Origin: Bacillus sp. S3
GTDB taxonomy: Bacteria; Bacillota; Bacilli; Bacillales; Cytobacillaceae
Length of the DNA: 64,000 nucleotides
Reading direction: 5' to 3'
Assembly (NCBI RefSeq): GCF_005154805.1
Contig: NZ_CP039727.1
Coordinates: 2,973,501-3,037,500, forward strand
Every line of letters starts with the position of its first letter. The first letter of the stretch is position 1. A program made the position numbers and the translations under genes. Positions 16,741 through 24,905 of the stretch are shown here, in pieces. The notes beneath the pieces are model-generated. The model saw nothing but the letters and a program-made list of their open reading frames with translations. It made no database searches and had not been told where the DNA came from.

Positions 16741-17772
16741 TTAAAGTTCTGGTTTAATTTGATGCGAAACACTACTTTTAGCTGCAGATTTAATATCCTT
16801 AAAGGTCACGAAATTCTTGTTTTTCTCATCCCATAAGCGGAAGCGAAGTGACCGTAAGCTTGTCGTAAGCGTGATAGTCGGTACATTTTGTAACGGAGGT
16901 GTATTTTTGTGTGCCTCTTCCAGTTTATAATTAGGTACCCTTGGACTTAAATGGTGTACGTGGTGAAAGCCGATATTTCCTGTTAAAAATTGCATGATTT
17001 TTGGAAGCTTATAAAAAGAACTTCCCTCCACAGCAGCTTTCACGTATTCCCACTCTTTATCTTCTTCAAAATAGGAATCCTCAAAGGTGTGCTGTACATA
17101 AAAAAGCCAAATACCTGCTGATCCTGAAATCATAAAAATTGTGCCCTGTACTAACAGAAATGTCTGCCACCCTATTGCCCAGCAGAATATTGCAATCAAA
17201 GCAACGATGATTACATTCGTTAAATAGGTGTTGTTACGTTCCTTCGTTCTAGCACCTTTACGGTTAAATCTATTTTTAAGAAGGAATACATAAATCGGAC
17301 CTAATCCAAACATTACCAAAGGATTACGATAAAATCGATAGGCTAAACGCAGTTTAAGTGGTGCTGCTAGGTATTCATCAACTGTAAGTGTCCAAATATC
17401 TCCAGTGCCTCGCTTATCAAGGTTACCACTTGTCGCATGATGAACCGAGTGCTCATGACCCCATTGATCAAATGGGAATAATGTTAAAACCCCCATACAT
17501 GTCCCCACTGCTCGGTTAGCACGGCGGCTTTTAAAGAACGAATGATGGGTACAATCATGAAAAATAATGAAAATCCGTACTAAATACCCGGCAGCAAGGA
17601 TGGATGGAACGAGTGTCAACCAATAGGAGACAGAGAGACTTTGATAAGCAAGGAACCATAGGATCATAAATGGCACGACCGTGTTAATGATCTGCCATAT
17701 ACTTTGCTTTGTCGTTGATTTTTCAAAAGGAGTCATTTGCTTTTTTAAGTTTTTCGTATTTTGTAAGGTCAT
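16741..17772 (-). CDS. des: Acyl-lipid fatty acid desaturase Des
   Basis: 343 residues. A membrane di-iron desaturase that introduces double bonds into membrane phospholipid acyl chains, restoring fluidity after cold shock. Three histidine boxes are present: HDCTHH (residues about 72-77), HEHSVHH (about 106-112) and HHVHH in GFHHVHHLSPRVPNY. Four or so membrane segments lie between them. Length matches B. subtilis Des (352). Start ATG follows AAGGGAACTC. A 22-bp palindrome about 90-108 bases upstream resembles the DesR operator, although the adjacent desR is broken. Confidence 0.93.
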   Translation of the reverse strand: MTLQNTKNLKKQMTPFEKSTTKQSIWQIINTVVPFMILWFLAYQSLSVSYWLTLVPSILAAGYLVRIFIIFHDCTHHSFFKSRRANRAVGTCMGVLTLFPFDQWGHEHSVHHATSGNLDKRGTGDIWTLTVDEYLAAPLKLRLAYRFYRNPLVMFGLGPIYVFLLKNRFNRKGARTKERNNTYLTNVIIVALIAIFCWAIGWQTFLLVQGTIFMISGSAGIWLFYVQHTFEDSYFEEDKEWEYVKAAVEGSSFYKLPKIMQFLTGNIGFHHVHHLSPRVPNYKLEEAHKNTPPLQNVPTITLTTSLRSLRFRLWDEKNKNFVTFKDIKSAAKSSVSHQIKPEL

Positions 17773-17858
17773 TTAGTTGAGTTCCCTTCTTGGAATGTGG
17801 CGTTAAACCAATTATAAAGGAAGGGATTTGGACTTGTTAGTAGCAGGTGTCATATACC

Positions 17859-17880
17859 GGGCATGATAAATGTCATGTCC
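17859..17880. promoter_or_regulatory. Probable DesR-type operator upstream of des
   Basis: GGGCATGA-TAAATG-TCATGTCC is an interrupted palindrome with one mismatch, placed about 90-108 bases before the des start, where an activator of a sigma-A promoter would bind. It resembles what I recall of the B. subtilis des operator. No DesR able to bind it is encoded beside it. Confidence 0.55.
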
Positions 17881-17916
17881 AAGGTATTTTACCTATCATT
17901 TTCCGCCATAATTTAC

Positions 17917-19389
17917 TTAATATAGGTTCCCTAACAGCTGCACGATTTGATCTTCAATTATTTTCCCTTTTTTTTCATTCACTAAATTATTTAACAGGAT
18001 AGAAAATATCAATGTTTGTCCACTTTTCGTGGTTGCATAGCCTGATAATGAACTAACAGTAGAAATCGTACCGGTTTTTGCCTTGACTTTTCCGAGGGTA
18101 CTTGGATTTTTTAATCGATTCCTTAGGGATCCCCCTACCATTTTCTCATGGACACCAGCTACAGGCAGTGAATGGAGATAGGTAGTGAACCACGTTTCCT
18201 TCTGGACAGCAAATAATAGCTGGGTGATTTGATTGGCTGGGACAAGATCAACATGGGATATGCCTGAACCATCCCGGATTACCATTGTTTTTGTATTTAC
18301 ACCGAAACGTGCGGCTTCGGTTTCCATAACAGCTAACCCCTTTTCCCAACTTCCTTCTCCTTTCATCACCTTGCCCATTTCTTTGATTAATATCTCAGCG
18401 TGCACATTGTTACTCAGCTTCATAAATGGAACAAGCAATTCCGATAAGGGCATCGATTGGTGGTTCGTCAAAACTCTTGCTGTATCAGGCACCTCGCCTG
18501 ATACGATTTTTCCGGACACAGTGATTCCATGTTTGGCTAATGATTTCTTAAAAAGCGTGGCTGCATACCTGGTCGGGTCCCACACACCAATCCATTCTGT
18601 AACCGCTTTGGATTTTAATGGAATTGTCCCTTCAATGGTGATCGTGTTCGTTGCGTGATCCCGCTCGACAGAGATCTTCTTATTGCCATCAGCTTCAACC
18701 GTGACAGCATGATTGGTGATCTTCATATAATTTGTTTTCGGTGTAACTTCCACATTCACCATGTCCCCAATTTTTGTTCCCGGTTTAACTTTCACTTTAA
18801 CAGAACCTGCATCGTAGTCATTTGTTGGGGAGGCGGTAAGTGCAGAAATCTGGGCTCCATAATAGGTGGTTTCGTCACTCCATGGCATATCGAGTGAATA
18901 ACGAACATCATCGTAACGCGAATCATCCCCAACCAGATTTCCCTTTATCTGTTTAATTCCCTTCTTTTTTATCTCCCCAGCCATTTGATCAAAATCAGAC
19001 TTTAATAAGGTTGGGTCACCTTTACCTTTTAGATAAATATTGCCATGCAATGTATTATTTTTCACTTTGGAATCTGTAAGCACTTCCGTCGTAAAAGAAT
19101 AATTCTCTCCCAAAACGCTTAAAGCGGCCGCGGCTGTAAACAACTTCATGTTTGAAGCGGGACGTAATCGAATATCTCCTTGATGATCATAAATAATTTC
19201 ACCGTTCGTTGCATTTCGAATACTGATTCCAGCAATTGCCCCCTCTAAATCTGGGTCCGATTGAATGATATAATTTAGCTGCTGGCTCCAATTCTTATGG
19301 CCATTCATTGCTTTAACGTGATGGCTTGGAGATGTTACAGCAAACAGCATGATGATTAGTAAAACGTAATAGTTCACACTCTTTATCAA
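17917..19389 (-). CDS. dacC: D-alanyl-D-alanine carboxypeptidase/endopeptidase (PBP4a type)
   Basis: 490 residues, a class C low-molecular-mass penicillin-binding protein that trims or cuts peptidoglycan peptide stems outside the membrane. An N-terminal signal peptide covers residues 1-27 ([19 protein letters not shown]). The three active-site motifs are SNMK (residues 79-82, nucleophile Ser79), SNN in [10 protein letters not shown], and KTGT in [14 protein letters not shown]. The large insertion between motifs 1 and 2 (about 170 residues) is typical of the DacC/DacB class. The first in-frame start is a TTG; a GTG four codons later is possible. The size matches B. subtilis DacC. Confidence 0.92.
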   Translation of the reverse strand: MIKSVNYYVLLIIMLFAVTSPSHHVKAMNGHKNWSQQLNYIIQSDPDLEGAIAGISIRNATNGEIIYDHQGDIRLRPASNMKLFTAAAALSVLGENYSFTTEVLTDSKVKNNTLHGNIYLKGKGDPTLLKSDFDQMAGEIKKKGIKQIKGNLVGDDSRYDDVRYSLDMPWSDETTYYGAQISALTASPTNDYDAGSVKVKVKPGTKIGDMVNVEVTPKTNYMKITNHAVTVEADGNKKISVERDHATNTITIEGTIPLKSKAVTEWIGVWDPTRYAATLFKKSLAKHGITVSGKIVSGEVPDTARVLTNHQSMPLSELLVPFMKLSNNVHAEILIKEMGKVMKGEGSWEKGLAVMETEAARFGVNTKTMVIRDGSGISHVDLVPANQITQLLFAVQKETWFTTYLHSLPVAGVHEKMVGGSLRNRLKNPSTLGKVKAKTGTISTVSSLSGYATTKSGQTLIFSILLNNLVNEKKGKIIEDQIVQLLGNLY

Positions 19390-19448
19390 TCTATGAACCA
19401 GCCTTCCCTTTTTTTAAAAAGTGTTTCCAAAAATGCAGTTTTTAGGCC

Positions 19449-20717
19449 CTATTTTTTTAAAACATTAATATTTTTACTAAGATACGCCCAATTTTGCGGT
19501 GCCGGCAGACTTATCTGCCAAAAAGTCGTGCCACTTAATTGGTAAATATCAATTAAACGGTATTTTTCTATATAGCTCCGAATGTCTTCAAACCAGACGA
19601 CATGCTCTTCTACTCCATGCCAATACCGATACCATGGTGATTTAGCAGTTTGATTAAATTCAATCGGAGACCCGGTTGAGATGGCTTGATTTTGGGCGCC
19701 AAGAACCGATTGAGCATGTGTTTTATTAGTATGAACCACCTTGTCGTACCCATAAAGCGGCATGGCGATTTGCAGCTTTCGTGGATTAATTTGGGTTATC
19801 GAGTATTGAATCACTTGCTCCATCCATGAAACCGGAGCAACCGGATCAGGCGGACCACCGGGATAACCGTAGTCAATCGTCATGACCGCTACCAGGTCGG
19901 ACACGTTACCAATAGCCGCATAGTCGTATGCCCCGATGATTCGATTGGTCGGTATATCTGCTGTTTTCGCGTGAACATTTACATGCAAGATCAGCCCGCC
20001 TAATGCATTCTTTAAATCTCCTAAAAAAGTAATAAAATCAATGCGCCTTGCCGGAGGGATAAACTCAAAGTCAATACTTACGCCGCCAAACCCCCGTTGT
20101 ATGGTGAGATTCACAATACTTGCTACTAAATTTCCACGATAGGCGGGATTTTGTAGAACCTTTCCGGCAAGCTCCGCACTGAAATTACTGCCTGTAAAAT
20201 TCCGGATCATCAATAGCGGTGTAATGTTCAATTCCATACACCTTGCTATAATATCGGCATCCTCGGTTTCGTTATAGGCGTAACCTTCCTCTGTAAATGA
20301 ATAGGCAACGATGGCCCCATAGGTCAATTGGCCGGCAACAGAATCAAGGATTGAATAAACGGTGCTTGCCGATGATGGCACAATAAATCCCAGTGTGGAA
20401 ATTTCAAACTTTATTGGTGATGGGATCCTGATAATTTGGCCGATTAGGAGTTGATTTGGATCCAGCCCTGGATTCACAGCTAGAATGGAGGAGGCGTCGA
20501 TTATAAATCGCTGTGCTAATTTCCAGATTTGATCCCCTGCTTGTATTCGATAATAGCGAAGCGGCTGTAGAGTGTTAGGGATATATAATGCAAGTCCAGG
20601 AACAATAGAAGTCGCCGATGGTAATCCGTTTAATTCTATGATTGATTGAATGGTCACCCCATACCTGTTTGAGATCTTCCATAAATTCTCTCCACTTTGA
20701 ACAACATGAACGTCCAT
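19449..20717 (-). CDS. LysM-GH18 glycosidase of the SleL/YaaH spore type
   Basis: 422 residues. Two LysM repeats occupy residues 1-95 (MDVHVVQSGENLWKISNRYG and YYRIQAGDQIWKLAQRF) and bind peptidoglycan. Residues about 105-420 form a GH18 TIM barrel with the catalytic DxE in GGVSIDFEFIPPARR. It carries family features such as MTIDYGYPGGPP and a late IYQLSGTTFWQISLP strand. SleL/YaaH-type enzymes are N-acetylglucosaminidases in spore coats that degrade cortex during germination. No signal peptide, as expected for mother-cell coat proteins. The start follows GGGAGGTGGAGTGTT. Confidence 0.88.
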   Translation of the reverse strand: MDVHVVQSGENLWKISNRYGVTIQSIIELNGLPSATSIVPGLALYIPNTLQPLRYYRIQAGDQIWKLAQRFIIDASSILAVNPGLDPNQLLIGQIIRIPSPIKFEISTLGFIVPSSASTVYSILDSVAGQLTYGAIVAYSFTEEGYAYNETEDADIIARCMELNITPLLMIRNFTGSNFSAELAGKVLQNPAYRGNLVASIVNLTIQRGFGGVSIDFEFIPPARRIDFITFLGDLKNALGGLILHVNVHAKTADIPTNRIIGAYDYAAIGNVSDLVAVMTIDYGYPGGPPDPVAPVSWMEQVIQYSITQINPRKLQIAMPLYGYDKVVHTNKTHAQSVLGAQNQAISTGSPIEFNQTAKSPWYRYWHGVEEHVVWFEDIRSYIEKYRLIDIYQLSGTTFWQISLPAPQNWAYLSKNINVLKK

Positions 20718-20827
20718 AACACTCCACCTCCCTATTACAATCATATGGATTTGGAAATTGATTATACTAAGTTGTTAATCAAAAAATTATCTACCGATTC
20801 TAGTAGGTTAAAACCGTCCACTAACGC

Positions 20828-23422
20828 TTAAAGCCTTGGATCGATTGGATCTGATTCTAATGCTAAAACTCCCAACACGCATTCGTGGTACCGCTCCAAC
20901 GACTCTTTGCCAACAAAGCGATTTACCGACTCGACACCTAAAGCAAATTCCTTCAAGGCGTTACGTTGCTTTCTGCTAACATTTCGCTGCTTCAATCGGG
21001 CTAGATTCTCCGCCTGTAAATAATCAATCCCATAAATGATGTGCAAATACTTGCGCCCGCGCACTTTGATCGCCGGCTGCAGAAGTTTTCCTTTATGCCG
21101 GGCCACATACTTCTCCGGTTTCACAACAAAACCCTCATGGCCATCTTCGGTCATTTCCTCCCACCATTCGATAGCGGCCTTCAACGAATCCTCATCATCA
21201 ACAACTTGATATTCGGTTTCAACAAACAGCTTTGACAGTCCGCTAAATTCTTTATTTTTCTCCATATGCCACGTATGCGGCTTATCAAAAAATGTCTCCG
21301 TGCTGTGGGCTAACGTATGAAAAGGAGCAATTTGAATGCCTTCCAAGCCTTCCGTTTCCCAACAATATTTTTGATAGACCTCATTAAAAGTCTTTGTATT
21401 TTCTAATTTCTCATCATTTTCCTCAATCCAGCTGTATACGTCCTTCCAATTTTCGGAAGCCCGCTGGAGTTGTTCTCGGATTTTGCTCCGATCCAGAAGT
21501 GCCATTTCACCCACATATGCATATTGATTCAAAATTAAGTCCTTAGCTTTCAAATTCCATGGAAGAATTTCCGCATCCAACAAGACAAAATCAGTTGCAT
21601 ATTTTTCAAAATATCCGCTCAAATCCTCATTTAATACTTGAAGAACTTGTTCTTCCAGTCCTTTTTGAAAAAATGCCCTTCCTGTTCTTGTATAAATCGC
21701 TCCTAATGATTCCCGGCCGATATACTCTTTAGCCGTTTCCTTGTTTTTAAAAAGAAATAAAATACCGCGGCTTCCCATATGCTTCTTCTGAACCACCATG
21801 GTGTCAATTCCATTAGCCAGGTAGTAATCAAATGCCTCCATCGGGTGTTCCAGGTAACCATCCAATTGGGAAGGTTTTGGAATCGGGCTCATCGTCGGTG
21901 GGAGATAGACAATTTCCTCCAGCGGTAAGGTGTAATGGGAAAGATCGTCCAAGGCAGATTTGGCAGCATCTTTATAAATGGCGATTTCGCCAAGCTGTTC
22001 TGTTAACACGGAAAAACCATTAACAAACTTTCCTAAATTAGGAGGTGCCAGCCGCTTTCGTTCCCATTCCTTCAAGGGGTTATCCCGGACATTTGCGTAA
22101 TCCTGTTTCGCAGCAACAGAAACCAATTGTTTTTCCGGATAGCGATAGGCTGTTAACCTCCCCCCAAACACGACACCTTGGTCGATGTTCAGTGTATTGT
22201 TGACCAAAAGTGGCTGCGGTTTCGGGTCATGTCCCCAAATAATTAATTCATTGGATTGATGTTCAATTGTCCAGTCCTTACGACGCGGCTTGCCATTCTC
22301 ATCTAAACCCTCTGAATCCCCATACCGGCAATAATCTGAAATTCGCTGCGATTGTTTGCCAATGTAATGGTCTTTGATTCCGGCATGTGTGGCTACAGCC
22401 ACCTTTACGCCATTTTTTCGGATAATTAAATGCGATTTTGCTGCCAAAAGAAGATTCTTCAGATCCTCCTTTAATTGATCAGCTGCCTCTTTACCGAATC
22501 TGCCCTCATACTCCATAAAATCTGCTTCGACCTTTTCATCACCATGTGCAAGATTGACGTTACGTCCGTCCAGCCAACGGGCAATCTTCCACCCATGATT
22601 GCTATCAATCATATAAGCTAATCCAGCATCAATGTGCTTTTTGAAAAATTGCAGTGTTTCCAACGAGCGGGGTCCCCTGCTCATCACATCACCTAATGAT
22701 AGAATTTTTCTCCCTTCAGGATGTAAAAAGAATCCCTCTGCATTTTCCACATATCCAAGCTTGTTCAACAGCTCAATGAACTCTTCATAGCAGCCGTGAA
22801 TATCGCCAATAAAATCCATTCCATTCTCGATGTCAATTAGTAATGCATTTTTCTGTCTGCCTATCACTAATCCCTGGAGCTCTGTTTCATTTAAAATATA
22901 TGTGCGGTGAAATCCTTCTTTTTTAATCGATCGTAATGTCCGCTTAAAGTGTTGATATTGCTGTTTAATACGATTCTTTCCTCGGGGGAAATCCCTGTGT
23001 GGATCCCGTACAATTAGCTCTTCTTCAGCGACATTTAAAACCACTGCCATCACAGGTACATGATGTTTCTTCCCTAGTCGAATGTACTGTTGGCGATCAT
23101 CCTCCTTTAAATGAGTCGCATCAATAATCGTTAATTTATTTAAGCGGCACCGTTTCCCAAGGAGGAAATCCATCACCGCAAATGCTTCGTTTGATATGCG
23201 ATGATATTCATCAAAGAGAGCATCCGCTTCATCCTTTGGCCGTGCATTCCAATTAATATATTCAATGTCACTGACCAGAACGCGAAATTGATCTGAACTA
23301 ATTACTTCGGAAGCCAGTATCCTATTTTCTTCAATTAAACGGTTCAACAAGGTCGTTTTCCCACTGTTTGAAGGTCCAATAAGCAAGACAATTCCCGCAG
23401 CCGGCAAGTAAATTTTCGTCAT
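20828..23422 (-). CDS. pnkp: Bacterial Pnkp: polynucleotide kinase-phosphatase-adenylyltransferase (RNA repair)
   Basis: 864 residues with the three-module layout of Clostridium thermocellum Pnkp. The 5'-OH kinase (residues 1-170) has P-loop GPSNSGKT (16-23), SSDQFR and IIDATHL. The calcineurin-type 2',3'-phosphatase (about 200-430) has GDIHGCYEE, GDVMSRGP, SNHG, ATHAG, WGHDP and NIDQGVVFGG. The ligase-like adenylyltransferase (about 500-864) has nucleophile Lys in QKKHMGSRG (about Lys547), EGFVVKP, and QPAIKVRGRKYLHIIYG. Pnkp heals and seals RNA cut by ribotoxins, and needs Hen1 to activate sealing. Its ATG overlaps the hen1 stop by four bases (ATGA). The phosphatase motifs differ from the usual GDxxDRG and GNHD. 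Confidence 0.93.
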   Translation of the reverse strand: MTKIYLPAAGIVLLIGPSNSGKTTLLNRLIEENRILASEVISSDQFRVLVSDIEYINWNARPKDEADALFDEYHRISNEAFAVMDFLLGKRCRLNKLTIIDATHLKEDDRQQYIRLGKKHHVPVMAVVLNVAEEELIVRDPHRDFPRGKNRIKQQYQHFKRTLRSIKKEGFHRTYILNETELQGLVIGRQKNALLIDIENGMDFIGDIHGCYEEFIELLNKLGYVENAEGFFLHPEGRKILSLGDVMSRGPRSLETLQFFKKHIDAGLAYMIDSNHGWKIARWLDGRNVNLAHGDEKVEADFMEYEGRFGKEAADQLKEDLKNLLLAAKSHLIIRKNGVKVAVATHAGIKDHYIGKQSQRISDYCRYGDSEGLDENGKPRRKDWTIEHQSNELIIWGHDPKPQPLLVNNTLNIDQGVVFGGRLTAYRYPEKQLVSVAAKQDYANVRDNPLKEWERKRLAPPNLGKFVNGFSVLTEQLGEIAIYKDAAKSALDDLSHYTLPLEEIVYLPPTMSPIPKPSQLDGYLEHPMEAFDYYLANGIDTMVVQKKHMGSRGILFLFKNKETAKEYIGRESLGAIYTRTGRAFFQKGLEEQVLQVLNEDLSGYFEKYATDFVLLDAEILPWNLKAKDLILNQYAYVGEMALLDRSKIREQLQRASENWKDVYSWIEENDEKLENTKTFNEVYQKYCWETEGLEGIQIAPFHTLAHSTETFFDKPHTWHMEKNKEFSGLSKLFVETEYQVVDDEDSLKAAIEWWEEMTEDGHEGFVVKPEKYVARHKGKLLQPAIKVRGRKYLHIIYGIDYLQAENLARLKQRNVSRKQRNALKEFALGVESVNRFVGKESLERYHECVLGVLALESDPIDPRL

Positions 23423-24771
23423 TTTGAAGTTCCCTCCTCTCTCGTAAAAATTGCCATTTGCGTTGGCTGACCGTAGCTAGGATTTTCTTTACCAATTCCT
23501 TGAAAACGAAGCTGATAAGGATTAGGTCTTGCCCACTCTACACACCTTTCCCTAAACTCCTCCCTTGTCCATTCAAAGCGGTGATCTGTATGCCGCATCG
23601 ACTCATCCATGTCATAGACCACATTATATTCCCGATTCGGTGTGGTCACTATCAAAACAAGAGGACGATTATTATTGAAAATTGATTCAAATATTTTCGC
23701 TAATCGATGTTCATCGATATGTTCGATGACTTCACATAAAATCATGACATCCTTATTGTTCAGCCGTTCATCATAATAAAATAAAGAACCCAAAACGGGT
23801 GTTGGTGCAATGAATCCAAATTTCCCGCCTGCTTGCTCAAATCTTTCCATTGCTCGTAACCGTGCTTTATTAGATGGCTCGACAGAAAGAATCTCTTTCA
23901 CGCCCTCAATGAAGCCAAGCTGAACCGACAACTTTCCTTCACCGGCGCCAAGATCAACAATCGTTTCTCTTTTTGGCAAAGTTTCGATATATTTAATAAT
24001 TGCTTCGTACCGAAGATCATTCAAACGAACTTTCGTGCGATCTACTATTTCAACATCTGGAATCTCTTTTTCGTAAAATTTGGATTGCGAAATCATGTTA
24101 TGGAATCGTAAAGTACGTTTTAGGATCATCGCCTTCAGCGGGTGTGTTTCTAACCATCCTTCACCGTACCGATCAAGCTTTTCGATTTCCCGTTCATCAA
24201 TAAAATAATGTTTATAATTATCAATAACAGGAATGAGAATCGACACTTGTTTTAATGCGTTCTGTACAGTCTGCTTTCCTTTTAACGTGATATATCGGGC
24301 AAAGCTTTTTTCACGGATGAAGCTATTCCCTCGTTCCACCTCTACCTCGTACACGATAGGGGTGAATAGGGCTTCCAGCTCCTGATCCCGTAAATCTGAT
24401 GCAATCGGACCAAAGGCAAGATCCATATCAAATGGATGTTCGACCCACGATACATACTCCTCCTTCGGCTTACCATTTAATGCTGTCCCCAGAGCCTTTC
24501 GAATCGATGAGACAAAAATACTGCTTGCCGCAAACTCACGATCGTTTATGTAATGTGTAATATCATATAAATCAGGTGAATTTTTTACTAATTCAATTGG
24601 ATCAGTGTTTACATAAATAAGAACCTGGACTTCTTCACTTGAAAAAGTAGTATACAACAGGCGGACGGTGAGCCCTTTTTCACCACGTTCAAATAATTTA
24701 TTTGGATTTTTCGCTAAAAGATAAGAAACGGCCTCCGCACCAGGACCTCGTACTGTTAATGATAGTTGCAT
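23419..24771 (-). CDS. hen1: Hen1: RNA 3'-terminal ribose 2'-O-methyltransferase with ligase-activating N-domain
   Basis: 450 residues. The N-terminal 240 residues match the bacterial Hen1 ligase-activating domain (AVSYLLAKNPNKLF, THYINDREFAASSIF, KALGTALNGKPKE). The C-terminal half is a SAM methyltransferase with VDLGAGEGKL (about 272-281) and the Hen1 metal/catalytic motif CEVIEHIDEHR (about 346-356) plus RHTDHRFEWTREEF. Hen1 methylates the 2'-OH at the 3' end of a damaged RNA before Pnkp ligation, so the repaired site resists re-cleavage. The ATG at 24769-24771 is eight bases after GGAG. A 14-codon longer frame exists without a ribosome site. Confidence 0.93.
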   Translation of the reverse strand: MQLSLTVRGPGAEAVSYLLAKNPNKLFERGEKGLTVRLLYTTFSSEEVQVLIYVNTDPIELVKNSPDLYDITHYINDREFAASSIFVSSIRKALGTALNGKPKEEYVSWVEHPFDMDLAFGPIASDLRDQELEALFTPIVYEVEVERGNSFIREKSFARYITLKGKQTVQNALKQVSILIPVIDNYKHYFIDEREIEKLDRYGEGWLETHPLKAMILKRTLRFHNMISQSKFYEKEIPDVEIVDRTKVRLNDLRYEAIIKYIETLPKRETIVDLGAGEGKLSVQLGFIEGVKEILSVEPSNKARLRAMERFEQAGGKFGFIAPTPVLGSLFYYDERLNNKDVMILCEVIEHIDEHRLAKIFESIFNNNRPLVLIVTTPNREYNVVYDMDESMRHTDHRFEWTREEFRERCVEWARPNPYQLRFQGIGKENPSYGQPTQMAIFTREEGTSK

Positions 24772-24870
24772 CCATAGCACTCCACTCTCATTGGACATGT
24801 TTTTTAGTCCCATTTTACCAATAAAACCACGAATTGGGAATTTACTTCATTATCAATCCTTTGGAATAGT

Positions 24871-24894
24871 AAAAAAAGACCTTGATCAGGCCTT
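24871..24894 (-). terminator. Terminator-like hairpin between the Suv3-like helicase and hen1
   Basis: On the minus strand AGGCC-TGATCAA-GGTCT followed by seven T. The stem is only 5 bp with one G-U pair, so it is a weak or leaky terminator. If active, hen1-pnkp would need the 100 bases downstream for a promoter. Confidence 0.6.
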
Positions 24895-24905
24895 TTCTTA
24901 TCATA

